Below, in pieces: positions 18,381 through 31,880 of a DNA stretch of 64,000 nt (its first letter is position 1; each line of letters opens with the position of its first letter). The DNA is from Eudromia elegans. Its lineage: Eukaryota; Chordata; Aves; Tinamiformes; Tinamidae. The stretch spans positions 1,759,640 through 1,823,639 of the forward strand of contig PTEX01000131.1 in assembly GCA_003342815.1 (NCBI GenBank), written 5' to 3'. The notes below the pieces were generated by a model, which worked only from the letters and a program-made list of their open reading frames with translations, made no database searches and was not told where the DNA came from. The position numbers and the translations under genes were made by a program.

Positions 18381-19711
18381 GACATCATGGTTGTATAATT
18401 TGGACTGTTCTATAGCAGTTGCAGATTTACATCTGTGTGCAGAAACCTAGGATACTATAACTTGCTACTCTCTGATGAGGTCCACATACATCAAAATATA
18501 ATTTAACATGTGGCTCTAACTTGGAAATTTTCCTCAGGATTCATTGAATGCTACATAAAATCATTTGCAGAACATTTTGTGGGAAGACAGTTAAGGTTGG
18601 ATGGGCAGTTTCAATCTGGTGAGGTCATAGTCAACAGGGACAAGAGGGATTTATTCTTTGCTGGTTCATTTACTCGCTCTTCCAGGAGCTGGAAATTCAT
18701 GAAAGCGAAATTCCCTCCTTTGTAAGGAGCAAGCACTAGTATGTCAGTGTGGGCTATATGTGGATTGTGTTCCTCCTAGCTAGGAAATTGGAAACTGTGG
18801 GAAACAAGTTGTCAATGCTACTGGAGTAGGTTAATGATACTGTCTGCAGCGCAAGGGTTGAAGCTGTGCTGCTAATGAGATGGCTCTGGTGGCATCTATT
18901 TTTCTCTGGGTTGATGAAGTTCTCATAAAAATGATATGACCGCTGTAATGTTAGAGGATTTCTGTTAATGGCCGGTATGTAGGGTGAATCCTTTAGCTGT
19001 GCTGTTGTGAATGTTCTTACAGGAAATACTAGCAATGCTTTTCCACTAATGTTCAGTATTACCTGGAGTTCTCGTAGTATTGCTATACAAATATTAGGTA
19101 AAAACTAATATATATATTTCTTTCTATTTATCAAAAAAAGTATTATCCAGATTTAAGTGGCCTGTCAATATTTCCTGAAAATAGAAAAGTTGGATTGTCT
19201 GATAGCTTTAATTAAAATATTTAATATTAATTCTTATGAATCAAATTTCCTCAGCAATCTAGATTTTTCTTCAACAAAATAAATTAATAGTCTCTACACA
19301 GTAAAATGAAAGTTTGTTTTTCCTACTATTATGGCCTTTATATTTCATCCTAAAGTATTAACATGTAGAAAGAAAAAGCAGCATTTCTTCCAGAAAATGC
19401 ATAACTTTTCTCAATGAATGCAAATAGTAAGTGTGAGGCTTTGAAAGGGTACACTATTATTACTTCTTAAGATATTCTTAAATGAGCAACACGTTGGTTA
19501 ATAACATTTTAGTTTTAAAAAAGACTGTTTCCGTAGGTGTCCTGCAAGTTGCACCACACAGGAATATGTTTGTATCCTGCTAAATTCCTCCCACTTCTGT
19601 TTTTTAATTAGGTTCAGCAAATAGAAAGACTTAATTCAAAATTGTAGAAGTGGAATGTCTTTAAATGTTAAGCTCTTTTCTTTCATTCTTCTTTCTGTCT
19701 ATTAACATCAG

Positions 19712-19740
19712 AAAAAAAAAAATATATATATATATGTATA
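19712..19740. repeat. A-run followed by (AT)n
   Basis: About 11 A are followed by an AT dinucleotide repeat. Confidence 0.9.
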
Positions 19741-20102
19741 ATTTTTAATCCGGGAACTTTTCCGTTCTTATATCTTCTACATGCCATGGCCTAATGTGTG
19801 CAGTGTTTCTGATAATACTTCAAATGAAAGTAGGTACTTCCATACATATATAAAGAAGGAATTCTTGGCATCTTAACTCATTTTCAGGAGACCAAGTTCT
19901 GACTTCCACATAATGTTTTTTTGAGCATAAAAAACTTCATGTAATTCACAGTGCGAGGGAAATGCTGTTTCCTGGTTAGAGTTCCTCACTCAGCTTTTAG
20001 AACCCTGGGACAGGCAGATCCTCCTCCTCACTGATTCTGTGTGATTGGAGAGGGCTCAAGCACTTTGCACTGCTCTGCCCATAATGATCAGTGCTAATAA
20101 CT

Positions 20103-20157
20103 CTGAGTAATTGAATTCTTTAGTGCTGCAGGCCTGCACTGAAAAGAATTATCTCAG
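20103..20157. repeat. Imperfect hairpin, 18 paired bases
   Basis: The arms pair in three blocks: CTGAG (20103-20107) with CTCAG (20153-20157), AATTCTTT (20114-20121) with AAAGAATT (20143-20150), and AGTGC (20122-20126) with GCACT (20136-20140). There is a small internal loop, a two-base bulge and a 9-base loop containing GCAGGCC. The size is near the lower limit for a microRNA precursor, and no known one is recognised. Confidence 0.6.
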
Positions 20158-22052
20158 CTTTAAAATGGCTTCTATTTCTCATCACGCATCTTTAGATCTC
20201 AATAAAATGCAATAAACAAACGATTCTTTTTCAATAATTTAAGAGCTTATTAACTGATTGTACTTTAAGTATGATTTACAGCTTCTATTAGTATATTTAT
20301 ACCTACAGTGTATAGCACTAAAGCATCATATTCTTGCTTGTAAACAGAGGGACTGATAACATTTAAATGCTGATTGGAACAAATGAAACTCATCATAAAT
20401 GAATGATTTATGATCTATTATTATGTTTCTGAGCTGAAGTCATTAAGTGAACCCTGCTGTCTATTGCAGACATCATTTATGTGTTTGGTATATACCACAC
20501 CACATAGGAGGTTTGAGGGAGTAGCTCTGGTGGCCTGAGTGAAATTCTCTGGCTAGATAAACCTTTGAAAGAATCACAGCAGGAAGAGAAGCGGTTAATG
20601 GTACCCTCCTCCATCGGGTTTGAGGTTTTATTTGTTTGTTTTGTTTGTTTTAATTTTTTTTTCTTCTTGCTACTGGTCTCTTAGTACCAAAGTTACAGAA
20701 ATGAATTTTCTTCTTTCCTCTAGAATTTTATTTGAGAAATAATCTTGATTGTGAAATGACCATATTACTTAAAGTATTAAAATACTTGTATATAAAATAT
20801 TGTCTACTATCTTATGTATTTTAACATAAAATCATAAATGTTCTTAGTGTAATTTGAACTATTATCCATAGCTGCCAAAGTTTCCTTAATTTGTGTCAGT
20901 ACAGGTAGCTTTTGTAGTACTGAGCACTGCAGTTGGTTGTCTGAAGCCTTATGATATGAAATGTTGAAAAGTTTGCTCTATCTTGATGTACTGATCAATG
21001 CTGTAGAGATGCATTTAAGAAGACTAGGACAGTTTATAGTCATATTCCAAATATAAGATGGATTGATTAGAATAGATTGATAAATGTAATGATGAAATGA
21101 TATTTTATCATTATCAAAATAAGTGGATGTAAGGTAAGCATCCACTAGTTTCATAGTTGTACAACTGCTTGAGTGTACTTGTGTGTATTTATAGCTAGGT
21201 TTCAAAAAAAATTGTTTATGTGTGAACAAATTAACATTCTAAATGTTAAAATTTCTTGAAATATCTGCAGGGTATTGATATTATTTGAACTATGCCATAT
21301 TTAAAAATACAGTATTTAATTCACCATCTACTTGAATCTTCTCTTTCCATGGTTCTGTCAGTATTACTACCCTGTATTTTATGCATTCTCACAGCTGTAT
21401 TTTGATTTTGCTTATGTTAGTTTATTATGAGACACAAAATCCCCAAACAAAATTCAATTACCTGTTCGTGAATCAGATAATTGCATGGGCTTTTAAGGAG
21501 CTATAATGATTTATATTACTACAGATGCTCTGTAAAGTAATTCCTTTTCTTACAGCATCCAATTGTAGAGGTTATTTTTCTGTGAACATTTTTAATTCAC
21601 AAAACTGATGATTCCTTTTCAGTATCGCTTTTTGGAAAAGTTTGCATGTAAATGCTTTCATTCCAAAGTGAAAGGTGTGGAAATGAGGGGAGAATTAGAG
21701 GTAGTCTTTTGTTGTCTTTAATGGAAGTACAGAGGCTATATCTATGCTGCAGATAGTGGAGCCAGTTCCAAGTATCTGACTAGTTTGGGTACTGATGAAA
21801 ACTAATGGTGATAGAATAGTCACCTGAGAAACCAAGTTAAATATATGTGTTGTCAGTCAGTGCAGCTAGCGCTACACCACTAGTAGTTCTTGATCTAGTG
21901 TGATAGATCAACTGAGATACATGTAGTATGATATATCAAATGAAATGCAGTGCACAGCTACATAGACTCATTTCTGTTATATGGTGACAAGGGAGTCTTA
22001 AATAATCAATGACTTCTCATATTTCCATGAACAATGCTTCTGAAATATTTTA

Positions 22053-22096
22053 TAATGATCCTAGTGCAAGTGAAGTAATGATCCTAGCAAGTGAAA
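22053..22096. repeat. 22-bp imperfect tandem duplication
   Basis: The unit 'taatgatcctagtgcaagtg' is repeated head to tail with a 2-base deletion in the second copy. Confidence 0.85.
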
Positions 22097-23895
22097 GTAT
22101 ATGTTTTATTGATTTTTATAGAGACTTAAGTGAATCATTACAGTCCTTGTGGCAATCAGTCATAACGTGAGGGTTGTTGACTGCTATAGTCTGTGCAGGC
22201 AACTTGTGGAAAACATTGGATCTCGAGGAGCAGTCTGAGTCAATGTATATTGTGACTTAAATTGATCCAATTAAAGTAACACTGACAATCAAACAGGTGT
22301 TTGATTAGCTATGCAATTTTATTTTAATTTTGTCAGCCCATGACTTAGAAATTAAGGAAAAAAAATATTTTTGACTTCCAAAGCCTGTATCATTATCACT
22401 TGCATTTCATTTTCTTAAAGCAAGTATTTGGTATATGTGGGGGGGAAAAGGCAGAAAAGATGCTTTGACATCGAAAGACACCCCTATTGGGGAATCTCAG
22501 CAACTGGAAATATCAGAAGTTTAATTCATATGAACTCACAATTTATTTTCAACTTGACTCCCATTTGCTTAATTGATTGACCTTCCAGTATTAGAAGAAG
22601 TAATGAACAAGAAATACCTTTTCCAACATCTCCATGACTGTCATGATTTTGTGAAATCATTATTTCAAGATGAGAAATCCCTGCCTGTTTAGTCATTTTT
22701 CATATATAAAGTCTTTCATACCCTGATTGTGCTTGCTATAATCCACCGAATCTTTACTGATTCTGTAGTTCCTTTGCAGAGAACCCAGAGCCCTTGTACT
22801 ATGTGGACAAGCCATGGATTTATGTAGGGACAAACTTTCTTTTATCAATTGAAGACCAAAGCATTGACTTCTAAATTGAGAAAGGACACTGTTGATTTGG
22901 GACTGTGCTCACTGGAAGTTAAATGATTATTTATCTTGCTATTCTCTGATACTGTCCCTTCCTTTGGTGATTTAAGCACCTAATGTTGAAACCCCCAAGC
23001 CTTTTGAAGCATTACATAACCCCTCTGTAGTGGTGGCTTTGGATTTAGATGATACTTCCTTCTCAGTTTATTTTTGTGGCATGATGTAGCGTTCTGATAA
23101 CCAGACTTACCATATATTATTGAAAATTGGAGGCCTAGAAGGTATGTGTAAAAATTACTTGGAGAAATGTCAGTGGGAGATATAAAGGTCTTTGTCTACT
23201 TAAGTTAATAACAAAAGACCAAGTGGGGTGAGTCACCTTCAGTAATTTAGTTTAAAAGTATTTTCTAGAAGAGAATGTAATTGATGAATAAATCAATGAA
23301 TGAAAGCTGAAGGAAACTGTGTTAAAATTACATATCAAAACTTTAAAATAAGCTAATGAACAAGCTAAAACACTACACTGTTTCCTTTTAGTTATTTTAG
23401 CCTTCTTTTTTGGTAGTAAACTACCAAAAGCATCATGTCATCTATCCTCCTGTAAATGCCAAGTTAGTTTTATATAGAGAGATATGTAAATCTTTTCATT
23501 TAGGAAAACAGCAACTTAGGAACAAGCTAAGAATCCCTATTAGTTCTTTTTAGCCCCATAAAAGCAATATTTTGTAATTTACTCAATTAAGACAGTGTAT
23601 ATGTAAATGTGTGTGTGTATATATGTTTTAAATGCATGTGTCTGGAACGTACTGTTCATTCTATCCCAGGATAAGCTGGAATTAGCACTGAACAAGGGAA
23701 AGGCTAAAAAATATTCACCTTTGCTTTAATCATGAAGACATAGATTTTTAGTTTATATATAATAATACATATAAACTGTGTTTATAAATATGTATATACA
23801 TATCCTATAAGTATAGAGTATATATATTTATATATATGATCTATGCAATTTAGAATTCTTTAGATTTAGGAAAGAAACTGACTAGCTTCTTAATA

Positions 23896-23944
23896 CCTTT
23901 TTTCTTTCTTTTTTCTTTTTTTCTTTCTTTTTTTTTTCCTCTCT
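23896..23944. repeat. Pyrimidine (CTTT)n-like tract
   Basis: About 48 bases are C and T only on the plus strand, mostly T with scattered single C. Confidence 0.9.
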
Positions 23945-26900
23945 ATTTTCATTAAGTAGGAATAAGCTTCTTTGGTTTTAATTTAATGAATAGAAAATTT
24001 GATTTTTGAAAACGATCTTTTTGTTGGCATCTTACTTGAGGAAAAGCCATTCGGGAGCCATGTTATATCACTTACCATACTGAAACTTTCAAAAAAGTGT
24101 GAGAATAATTTAAGACTAATTCAAAGCAGGAAATACATTTGCAAACTGGAACTTACCCATATATGGTACTGCAAGGTAGTTCTTCTCTAGTTTATTTAGT
24201 CCTCTGTGTTGCTTGTTTTTCTTCTAACTAACGTACTAAAACTAAACTGAGCTGTGTGAAAACCTGAAACTCTTGCATTTCTAAGCTGACCAACCTGATT
24301 TTTATATTGACTTGAACAGCAAAATGAGGCTGAGGGAAAGGTCTTGTTACCTCATTTTGAGAAGATATACTTGACATCAGAAATGATTCATTAAATACTT
24401 GGCTATGGAGTCATGTTATGGCAAGACTCATTGTGGTCAAATGCCAGGAAATTCACATTTTTCTCAGTTAACTGAAATAATTAGCTCCTGATGGCATTTG
24501 CTGAGAACTTTGTTTAGAGTTTTCTGTTGGTGGAATTTATCCAGCTGTTGACTGATTTCAAGGTCTTTGAATATGCTGACGTGACATCTCTGAAAAATCC
24601 TGGTCAGAAAATTCCCAGTGGTAAGCATTTTCTGTCTTCATTTCATATCCTTTCTATTTTTGTGGATTTTTTTTTATTCAAGTTCTTTAAAAGTTATTTC
24701 TAGACTAGGAGGTTCTAAGTATTATTTAATTGTTAATTACTTCAAGTGCATTATAGGGGTTTATGACTGACCTTGGAACCTGAGCCAAGAACAAACAGAA
24801 CCCACTGAAAAGCAGTAGCTGTAAATACCCTGTAGTTACAGGGTGCTTTGATAGGGAGTGAGGGAGGGGAAGACCTGGCAGCTGTAGCAGAGCAAAAGGG
24901 AGAAATTTATCCTCAAAAGGCATTAATTTTGGAATTTTTATGCAAGCTTTTATATGCTATCCCTTAAGCTTAAAGTATACTGTAGACCATAGACAAAAAG
25001 CTTCTTTGCATGGTTTTAAAAGCTGATTGCTTTTAAATTTCATTCTGAATAGGCAAACAAAATAAATACAGGCTTAATGTGGTCTTAATTTTAGGTAGTG
25101 AGTACCAGTCTGCAGAATGTTCATTAATTTAGTCAAAAAAAGTGTTTTGTAGTTGCTGTAAGTACATAAAACTTACGTAAGTAGATGAGAAAGCTCAAAT
25201 TATACATTTGTTAATGGAATGTAATTAACCACATCTGTCTACAATTATGTAAGGTCTTCCTCCCTTTAATACATAATCAATTATGAAGTCTGAACACAAC
25301 ATTTTTGGGTGGAATTTATCTTTTAAAAACTTTGAATAAATGTGGTCAGAGACTGGTCATAAGAAATCAGTCATAAGAAAGCAATTAATCATTCCTTATG
25401 AAATTTCATATATAATTGACACATCTTCCTCTAATAGCCAGAGCTAGTTCCCTAAGATAATGGATGTTACAATTATGCTCAGTGCCTGCAAACTGTATGT
25501 GGGGTCATGATGGGATTTAGCCATGTGATTTTTTTCATATATATGGAGAAATCTCAAATATTCCAAATTATAGCAGATTATTTTTCAGAACCCTACCCCC
25601 AACAAAAAAAAAAGAAAAAAAGTGTACTAGCTCTTTGTATACACAAGAACAAACTCATATTAGAGCATCTCATGTTTCATGTTGCGGGCAGGAGGTCATT
25701 GTCCTAAGGTTTAAGGAAACAAATATGTGTATTAAAGCATCACACAGCAATTTTTTTTTTCTCTAGCTTTTTGCTGCTGCATTTTAAAAGTACACTGATA
25801 CTATTTTATCTGCTAGCTTACAAGAATATTGATACAGCTCAACTACACAAAGAAAGGCTACACAGGATGTATGATGCTTGAAGAAATTATGACTAAAGTA
25901 ATGTTTTGTTATTGATTTATTTCTGTTAACTAGTGGGATGGTCTCATGAAATGCCTACTTTAAAAAATTCCTTTTGCTCATTTTCCATAGCTTGGTTACT
26001 AAACATTTGACAGATGAAGAGACCTGGAGCACTGACGCTCTGTCAGGGTTTAAAAACTGATCGTCATTTGCAATATTGTAGCATCCTCCTCAGAAGTATT
26101 TGTTATTTATATGAAAATCTTTTTAAAGTCACCAGCATGGAGAGTCAACAACTTATACATGAATACAGGAGCACTCAGTGCCTTGGTAACTGTTAATGTA
26201 TTTTAGGTGGTAAATTATTTGGGGAATGTTATGTCCTTAAATTTGTTGTTTGTTGTTTCCAAAATTTCCCTGTCTCTGGGATCTGAGAGAGAGAAATACC
26301 ATAAGCCTAGAAACTGATAGACATGAAGTAGTAGTAATGTGTATCTATGATATGATGATATTGCATAGCAAAGCAGAACAAATAAAAAAGCAGCATGTGA
26401 CAGTTGACCCATTTCACACCAGATTCATTAAGAGGTGAGTGTTTTTGCACTTGGTTTCAGTAAGTTCTTAGGTTATTTTAGGGAAAGAGCAGGAAAATAT
26501 TTGTATCGGAAAAATATTCAGAAAAAATAACTTTGAAAATAACCTTACCATCCAGTGATCTTAAACTGGTTTAGCTTTAACTGAAGGACAAACAAAAGCA
26601 GGTCTTCAGTCAGTTCTCTAAATAACCAGCTTTGAGAAATGAGCTATTTTGATTAGTTTCTGCGCATGAGAACCTACTGAGTTAACTGAAACACTGGGAA
26701 CTAGTAGAGAATAAGGAACTGATAAACTGATAGTAGAGAAAAAGGAGCTTTAAAAGGAGGTGATAATGGTACGGTATAATAGGGAAGAAGTTCTGGGAAG
26801 AAGTTTTTAGTGAAGTTTTCCAGAGTTCATCTGGAAAACAAGCTTATTAAATACTTTCACTAATCCCTTGACAACAGTGTATCTTTCTCTATATTAAATT

Positions 26901-27248
26901 TGTATAGCAGAGGAAATGGCAACTTATGATCTGGCAGAGTAAAAGTGAAAAGAAACATAAGATTTGTTACTTTGTAACTTACACTTGGTTAATAATCAGA
27001 AATTCTACTTCAAGCTGAGAATTCATCTAGCGGGAACAGTGAAAGAGGAGGGCTGTGTGGACTTGTCAATCACAGAGTGAGTGTGAGCTGCCAGATGAGG
27101 TCAATGTGAAAATGGCAATTGCATTCCTCAGACTTATTGATTGAAACTTTTCAAGAAAAGATATGAATCAACTAATACATGGCACATTTTTTTCATCCAA
27201 GATGTTGCATGCTGTTCTAGTTCATCTGTTTTCAAGGAGGATGAATTC

Positions 27249-27278
27249 AAGTTGAATCTAATAAAGTTGAATCTAATA
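27249..27278. repeat. 15-bp perfect tandem duplication
   Basis: The unit aagttgaatctaata is present twice without difference. Confidence 0.95.
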
Positions 27279-28057
27279 AATCTAAAGATTATCAAGGAAA
27301 AATATAGTGGAAAGAATCAAAAGAGCTTGGCTTTTGTACTGGCGGCCAGAATTAAGGGTAGGAGAATTAGCAGAATAGCTGCAGCAACCATGGAATTTTT
27401 TAGAGCTCTAATGTACCTCCATCAACAGCAGAGGAGTGCCTAATATTTAAAACAATAGCATTTTTTTCATCTCAAGTATTTTTGAACTCTTTTCAACAAG
27501 AGTTTTGCTTTTTACTTGCCAGTGCCATGTTAGAAAATGACATTGTACCAGTCTACCTGATATTTAATGTTTACTCTAGGTTCGCTATTTTTGGTGCTTC
27601 TAACCTCCGTCATTTATTCAGAAGCGGCTTCATCAGTGACTACTTCTGATTTAGAACTCAAAACCTTTGTTAACCCGGTTTTGTATCTGGAGGAGCCAAA
27701 GCAAGTGCATTAATGCCGTGGCCATATACTGTACCTTTCATATTTGTGAAAACAGCAAACCATGAGCTAAAGCCTCCTGTCTACATAAATCTACTGTTAC
27801 TGCCTGGTAGAATTTGCTCTCGGAACCAGGTTCATTTCTTTTGAGGAGGAAAGAAGAGATGGCGCATGTGTTTTTTTGACCCTGAACCTAGGCTCTCTGT
27901 TTGCAATAGGCTGTCAGAGAGACTGGGCTCTGAGCACTGTTGGCCAGAGAGAACTGCTCACTGGCAAACACTTTTTTCCTCCTGCCATGTTTGTCCTCAA
28001 GTTAAGACTCATCTCTGTTTTGGGCTATTTTCTTTGCACATATATGGGTTGTGGCTA

Positions 28058-28454
28058 ATCTGCCCTATGAGGAAACGCTGAGAGAGCTGGACCTGTTAAG
28101 CCTGGAGAAGGCTGAGAGGGGACCTGATTGATGCCCTTAAATACCTCAAGGGAGTGAGTGGGGAGAATGAGGCTGACCTCTTTTTGATGGTGGCTGGTGA
28201 TAGAACTAGAGGAAACGGCCACAAATTGAGGCACCAAAAGTTCCACAGGAACTTGAGAAAGAATTTCTTCACAGTGAGGGTGACAGAGCCCTGGAACAGG
28301 CTGCCCAGAGAGGTGGTGGAGTCTCCTTCTCTGGAGATCTTCCAAACCCGCTTGGACACCACCCTGTGCCATGTGCTGTAGGTGACCCTGCGTGTGCAGG
28401 AGGTTGGACTAGGTAACCTCTAGAGGCCCCTTCCAACCCTAGTGATTCTGTCAT
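28058..28454 (+). mobile_element. CR1 LINE, 5'-truncated 3' end with ORF2 C-terminus
   Basis: The segment starts abruptly within the ORF2 codons for L-P-Y-E-E and ends with the CR1 3' tail 'ccttccaaccctagtgattctgt'. An open stretch at 28154-28381 encodes the CR1 ORF2 C-terminus, including [40 protein letters not shown] and a stop after TTLCHVL. About 70 bp of 3' UTR follow. Compared with the copy at 60832-61258, the upstream part has lost five bases, which breaks the frame before 28154. The element is dead but fairly young. Several open frames on the opposite strand here are shadows. Confidence 0.95.
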
Positions 28455-31338
28455 TGTAATGTCTCATCCCCTGTCTGTAGGCACTTCATTAACGTGGTTT
28501 TCAAGGGTTGCCTGTCAAAGAACTCCACATACTGCACTTTAGGCTGGGAAGAGTTTTTTGGGTTTTTTCAATGAAATGTAAATATGTACAAAAGCTTTAT
28601 CTGTGGAAATGTTACTTCAGCTTCATCAAGATTTTTTTTCAAGAAAAATTAATAATCCAAATTACCATGCATAATTGTGTAATATTGGAAATTTTTACTT
28701 GGGTCATTTTCATTATTTTGAGTAGAAACAATCAAAAAAACCATTTTAGCATATTTATTAAAGTGATTATTTTGATAACTGTTAACAAATATGTAACACT
28801 TCAGTGATTTCTTTTTTTCCAGGTGAGACAACTGTGCTTAATTTCAAGAATTTTTGCCTTCAGCTTGTTTAGTACAATGGAGGTAAAAGATAGAAGTTAT
28901 AAATGGAATATTAACATAGATCATATTGAAGTATGAGAATTAATTAAATAATTTTTAGGGAATTCCTCTGGCAAAATTAGTGTTATCATTTTTACTCTTT
29001 TACTTTTTCTTTCTTCCTATGTTATTTTTTGAGGCAAGATCATGATTACAAGTAAATATAAAACAGTTAAGAGAATCAGATGAATCAACAAAATATAATA
29101 ACAGTTCTGTCTTTTTTTGGTTTCTGGATACCATCTTTGTTAAGAGGGAAACATTAAACATTATATATGTTAACTATTCCTTTTTCTACTGTTGCGTTTT
29201 GATTTAAAAAAATGCTTCCATAATAGAGAGTTACTGCCTACCCTCGGAATAGAACCATTCACAGTAATGCTTTTATTCATTGGAGAGAAAAAAAAAAGAT
29301 TTCAAAAGCTGGTAGCCTTTTAATTATGTAAATTAGGTAACTCAAATTATCATGTGAATTTATCATGAATCTTTCATCCAATAGCAAAAGCTGATTTTAT
29401 GATTATTGCTTCATGACTATCTTAAATAGTAACTTTGGAAAACATGAATAATTGCCCCTCTATAAAATGGTTTTCATAATATTTACCTTCCTTTTGAGAT
29501 CCTTGTGTAGTGAATTCTATAATGAAGCAGAATGTTAGTGTTGGCAGTCCCCGTCTACCAGAAGTTTTGAATCTTTCAGTATTCATGAAGGCATTTTTCA
29601 AGAAATCTAGGTAACAGCATTGCTGAAGAATGAGCTCCTGTAATGTGATGTAGGGGCTAAAATGGATTGGATCAATTGGCAGATGGATACAATGCATCTT
29701 TGAAACTCCAGACAACAGCACAGTATTCAGTTTATACATTTCCTTTTCCTAGTGTTGTAATTTTGTCACATCGTGTCTTTAGTTAGAAAAAAATGAGATG
29801 ATGACATTTGTGTGTGTCTGGCGGGCAGTTTCACTCAGTTTTGTGATGCAGAACATTCTTTCTGGAAAAAGTAAAAATGAAGCCTTTTTTGTCTCATACT
29901 CTATGTTGAGGCATGGCTTTTTAATTTTTAATTATAGAAAAACAAAGCTTTGCTTCCTGAAGCCATTGAAATGCTTCTTTGCTTGTTTCTGGGATGTAGG
30001 GGAGAAGAAAAACACTAAACAAAAATATCATCTTTTTAATTGTGTTAATTACTAAGTATTGCTTTTATGAGGCTAAAAAGACAAAGGATCTTAGCTTATT
30101 CATAGATTGCTGTTTTGCTATAATCAAGATTAATGTGTCTCTTACACAAAACTGATTTGGCAATTAACAGACAATAGATACATGATGCTTTGTGAAGTTA
30201 ATTTTAAAAATGAAATATAAGATAACCTGAGATTTTTCATGCTCTAGCAGCTGAGTTGAGGATATTACTATTTGGATGCTCTTCATAGAAGATTATAAAA
30301 GTCAGGCAAAACAGCAGTATCATGTTAGACACCTCAACTCCTACATCTCTTCTTTACATCCTCTTTACATTCTTCCCACATGTGTTTGTATGTATATATT
30401 TGTACACATAAAATGTATAAAATGTGTTTGTATAAAATGTGTTTGTGCAGGTATTTGTACAGATATTTTGTAAGTTATAACAAGTAAAACAAAAGTGGTT
30501 TTTAAAGGCTTGTAAAGTAGTTTTCAGTTAGCAATATTGAATTCCATGTTCTACACAGCAAATGCAAAGAGTAGGTGGTGAATACTGGTGGACTGAAACA
30601 GTTCAGAATATTTCATATGCAGTGCTATGTTTTCATCAGCTTTGTCCTCAGCTGCTTTACCGTGCTCTGCTCTGTACTTGTGCTAGGTGCTGTAATCCAT
30701 CATAGTTGTCGCTATTGTTCCTTGGCAGATACAGTAGTTTGAGAATTCATATTATACAGTGTTCTTTCTTTTTCTTTGAGTCTCAATGTTTAGAAGAGAT
30801 TTATTAAGGTGCTATAACTCTTTACTGCTCTTCTAGTTTTCTCAAATTACAAAAGGAATCATATTTGACCAGAGAAAATTAGAAGAAATTATTTTAGTGT
30901 TGTTTTCTGAAACTGGCATGAACTTTGAGTGATGCATATTCACAGGGGACTGAAATAGGAGAGATAAATAATGTCGGTTTAATCAGGAAGCCAGAGCAGT
31001 AAAGAAAAATTCATTTTTCAGAAAATGAACTCATATGTATGACTTCTACAAGTGTACGCTTACTTCAGTTTAAATGAAGATACTAACTACTCTACTTCTT
31101 TGTCCTAACAGTTAAAAAACTTCTATTATCTATCTTTGAATGTAGCCTGTCATGTTTATTATAGCTTTACCTCTGAGATTTGTGTTCAGTGCTTGCTTTC
31201 TTTTAAGGTGATACTTGTCAGTCAGCTTAATTGAAATGTCATGCTGACCTTTTATTCAAAATACTTTGAACCTTCCGGTGGTTGTTGGAAGTTTTTTACT
31301 TTGATTCCAATTAAAATCCTTAAATTACTAGTGTGCAA

Positions 31339-31688
<350 letters not shown>

Positions 31689-31783
31689 TAGAAATGCAGA
31701 AGTTAAAATGAAATGCCTGCAAAACTTGATCTGTCCTTGTTTTGCTGTGTAATCGTGCTTCCAGTGCTAAATATAGAGAAAGC

Positions 31784-31880
31784 ATCATAGAATCACAGAA
31801 TGGTTGAGGTTGGAAGAGACTGCTAGAGGTCATCTAGTCTAATCCCCATGCTCAATCAGGGACCCCTGGAACATGCATGC
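31784..31880 (-). mobile_element. Short CR1 3'-end fragment
   Basis: The sequence begins 'catcatagaatcacagaatg' and continues with 'gttggaagagac' and 'ggtcatctagtctaatcccc'. This is the reverse complement of a CR1 3' terminus with its ATTCTATGATG-like tail. Only about 100 bp remain, so it is a strongly 5'-truncated copy. It lies about 210 bp downstream of the first Ig1 exon. The inner boundary is approximate. Confidence 0.88.

Noticed and set aside
28055-28454. Minus-strand open frames of 105, 88 and 61 codons
   Set aside because: They are shadows of the CR1 ORF2 C-terminus on the plus strand.
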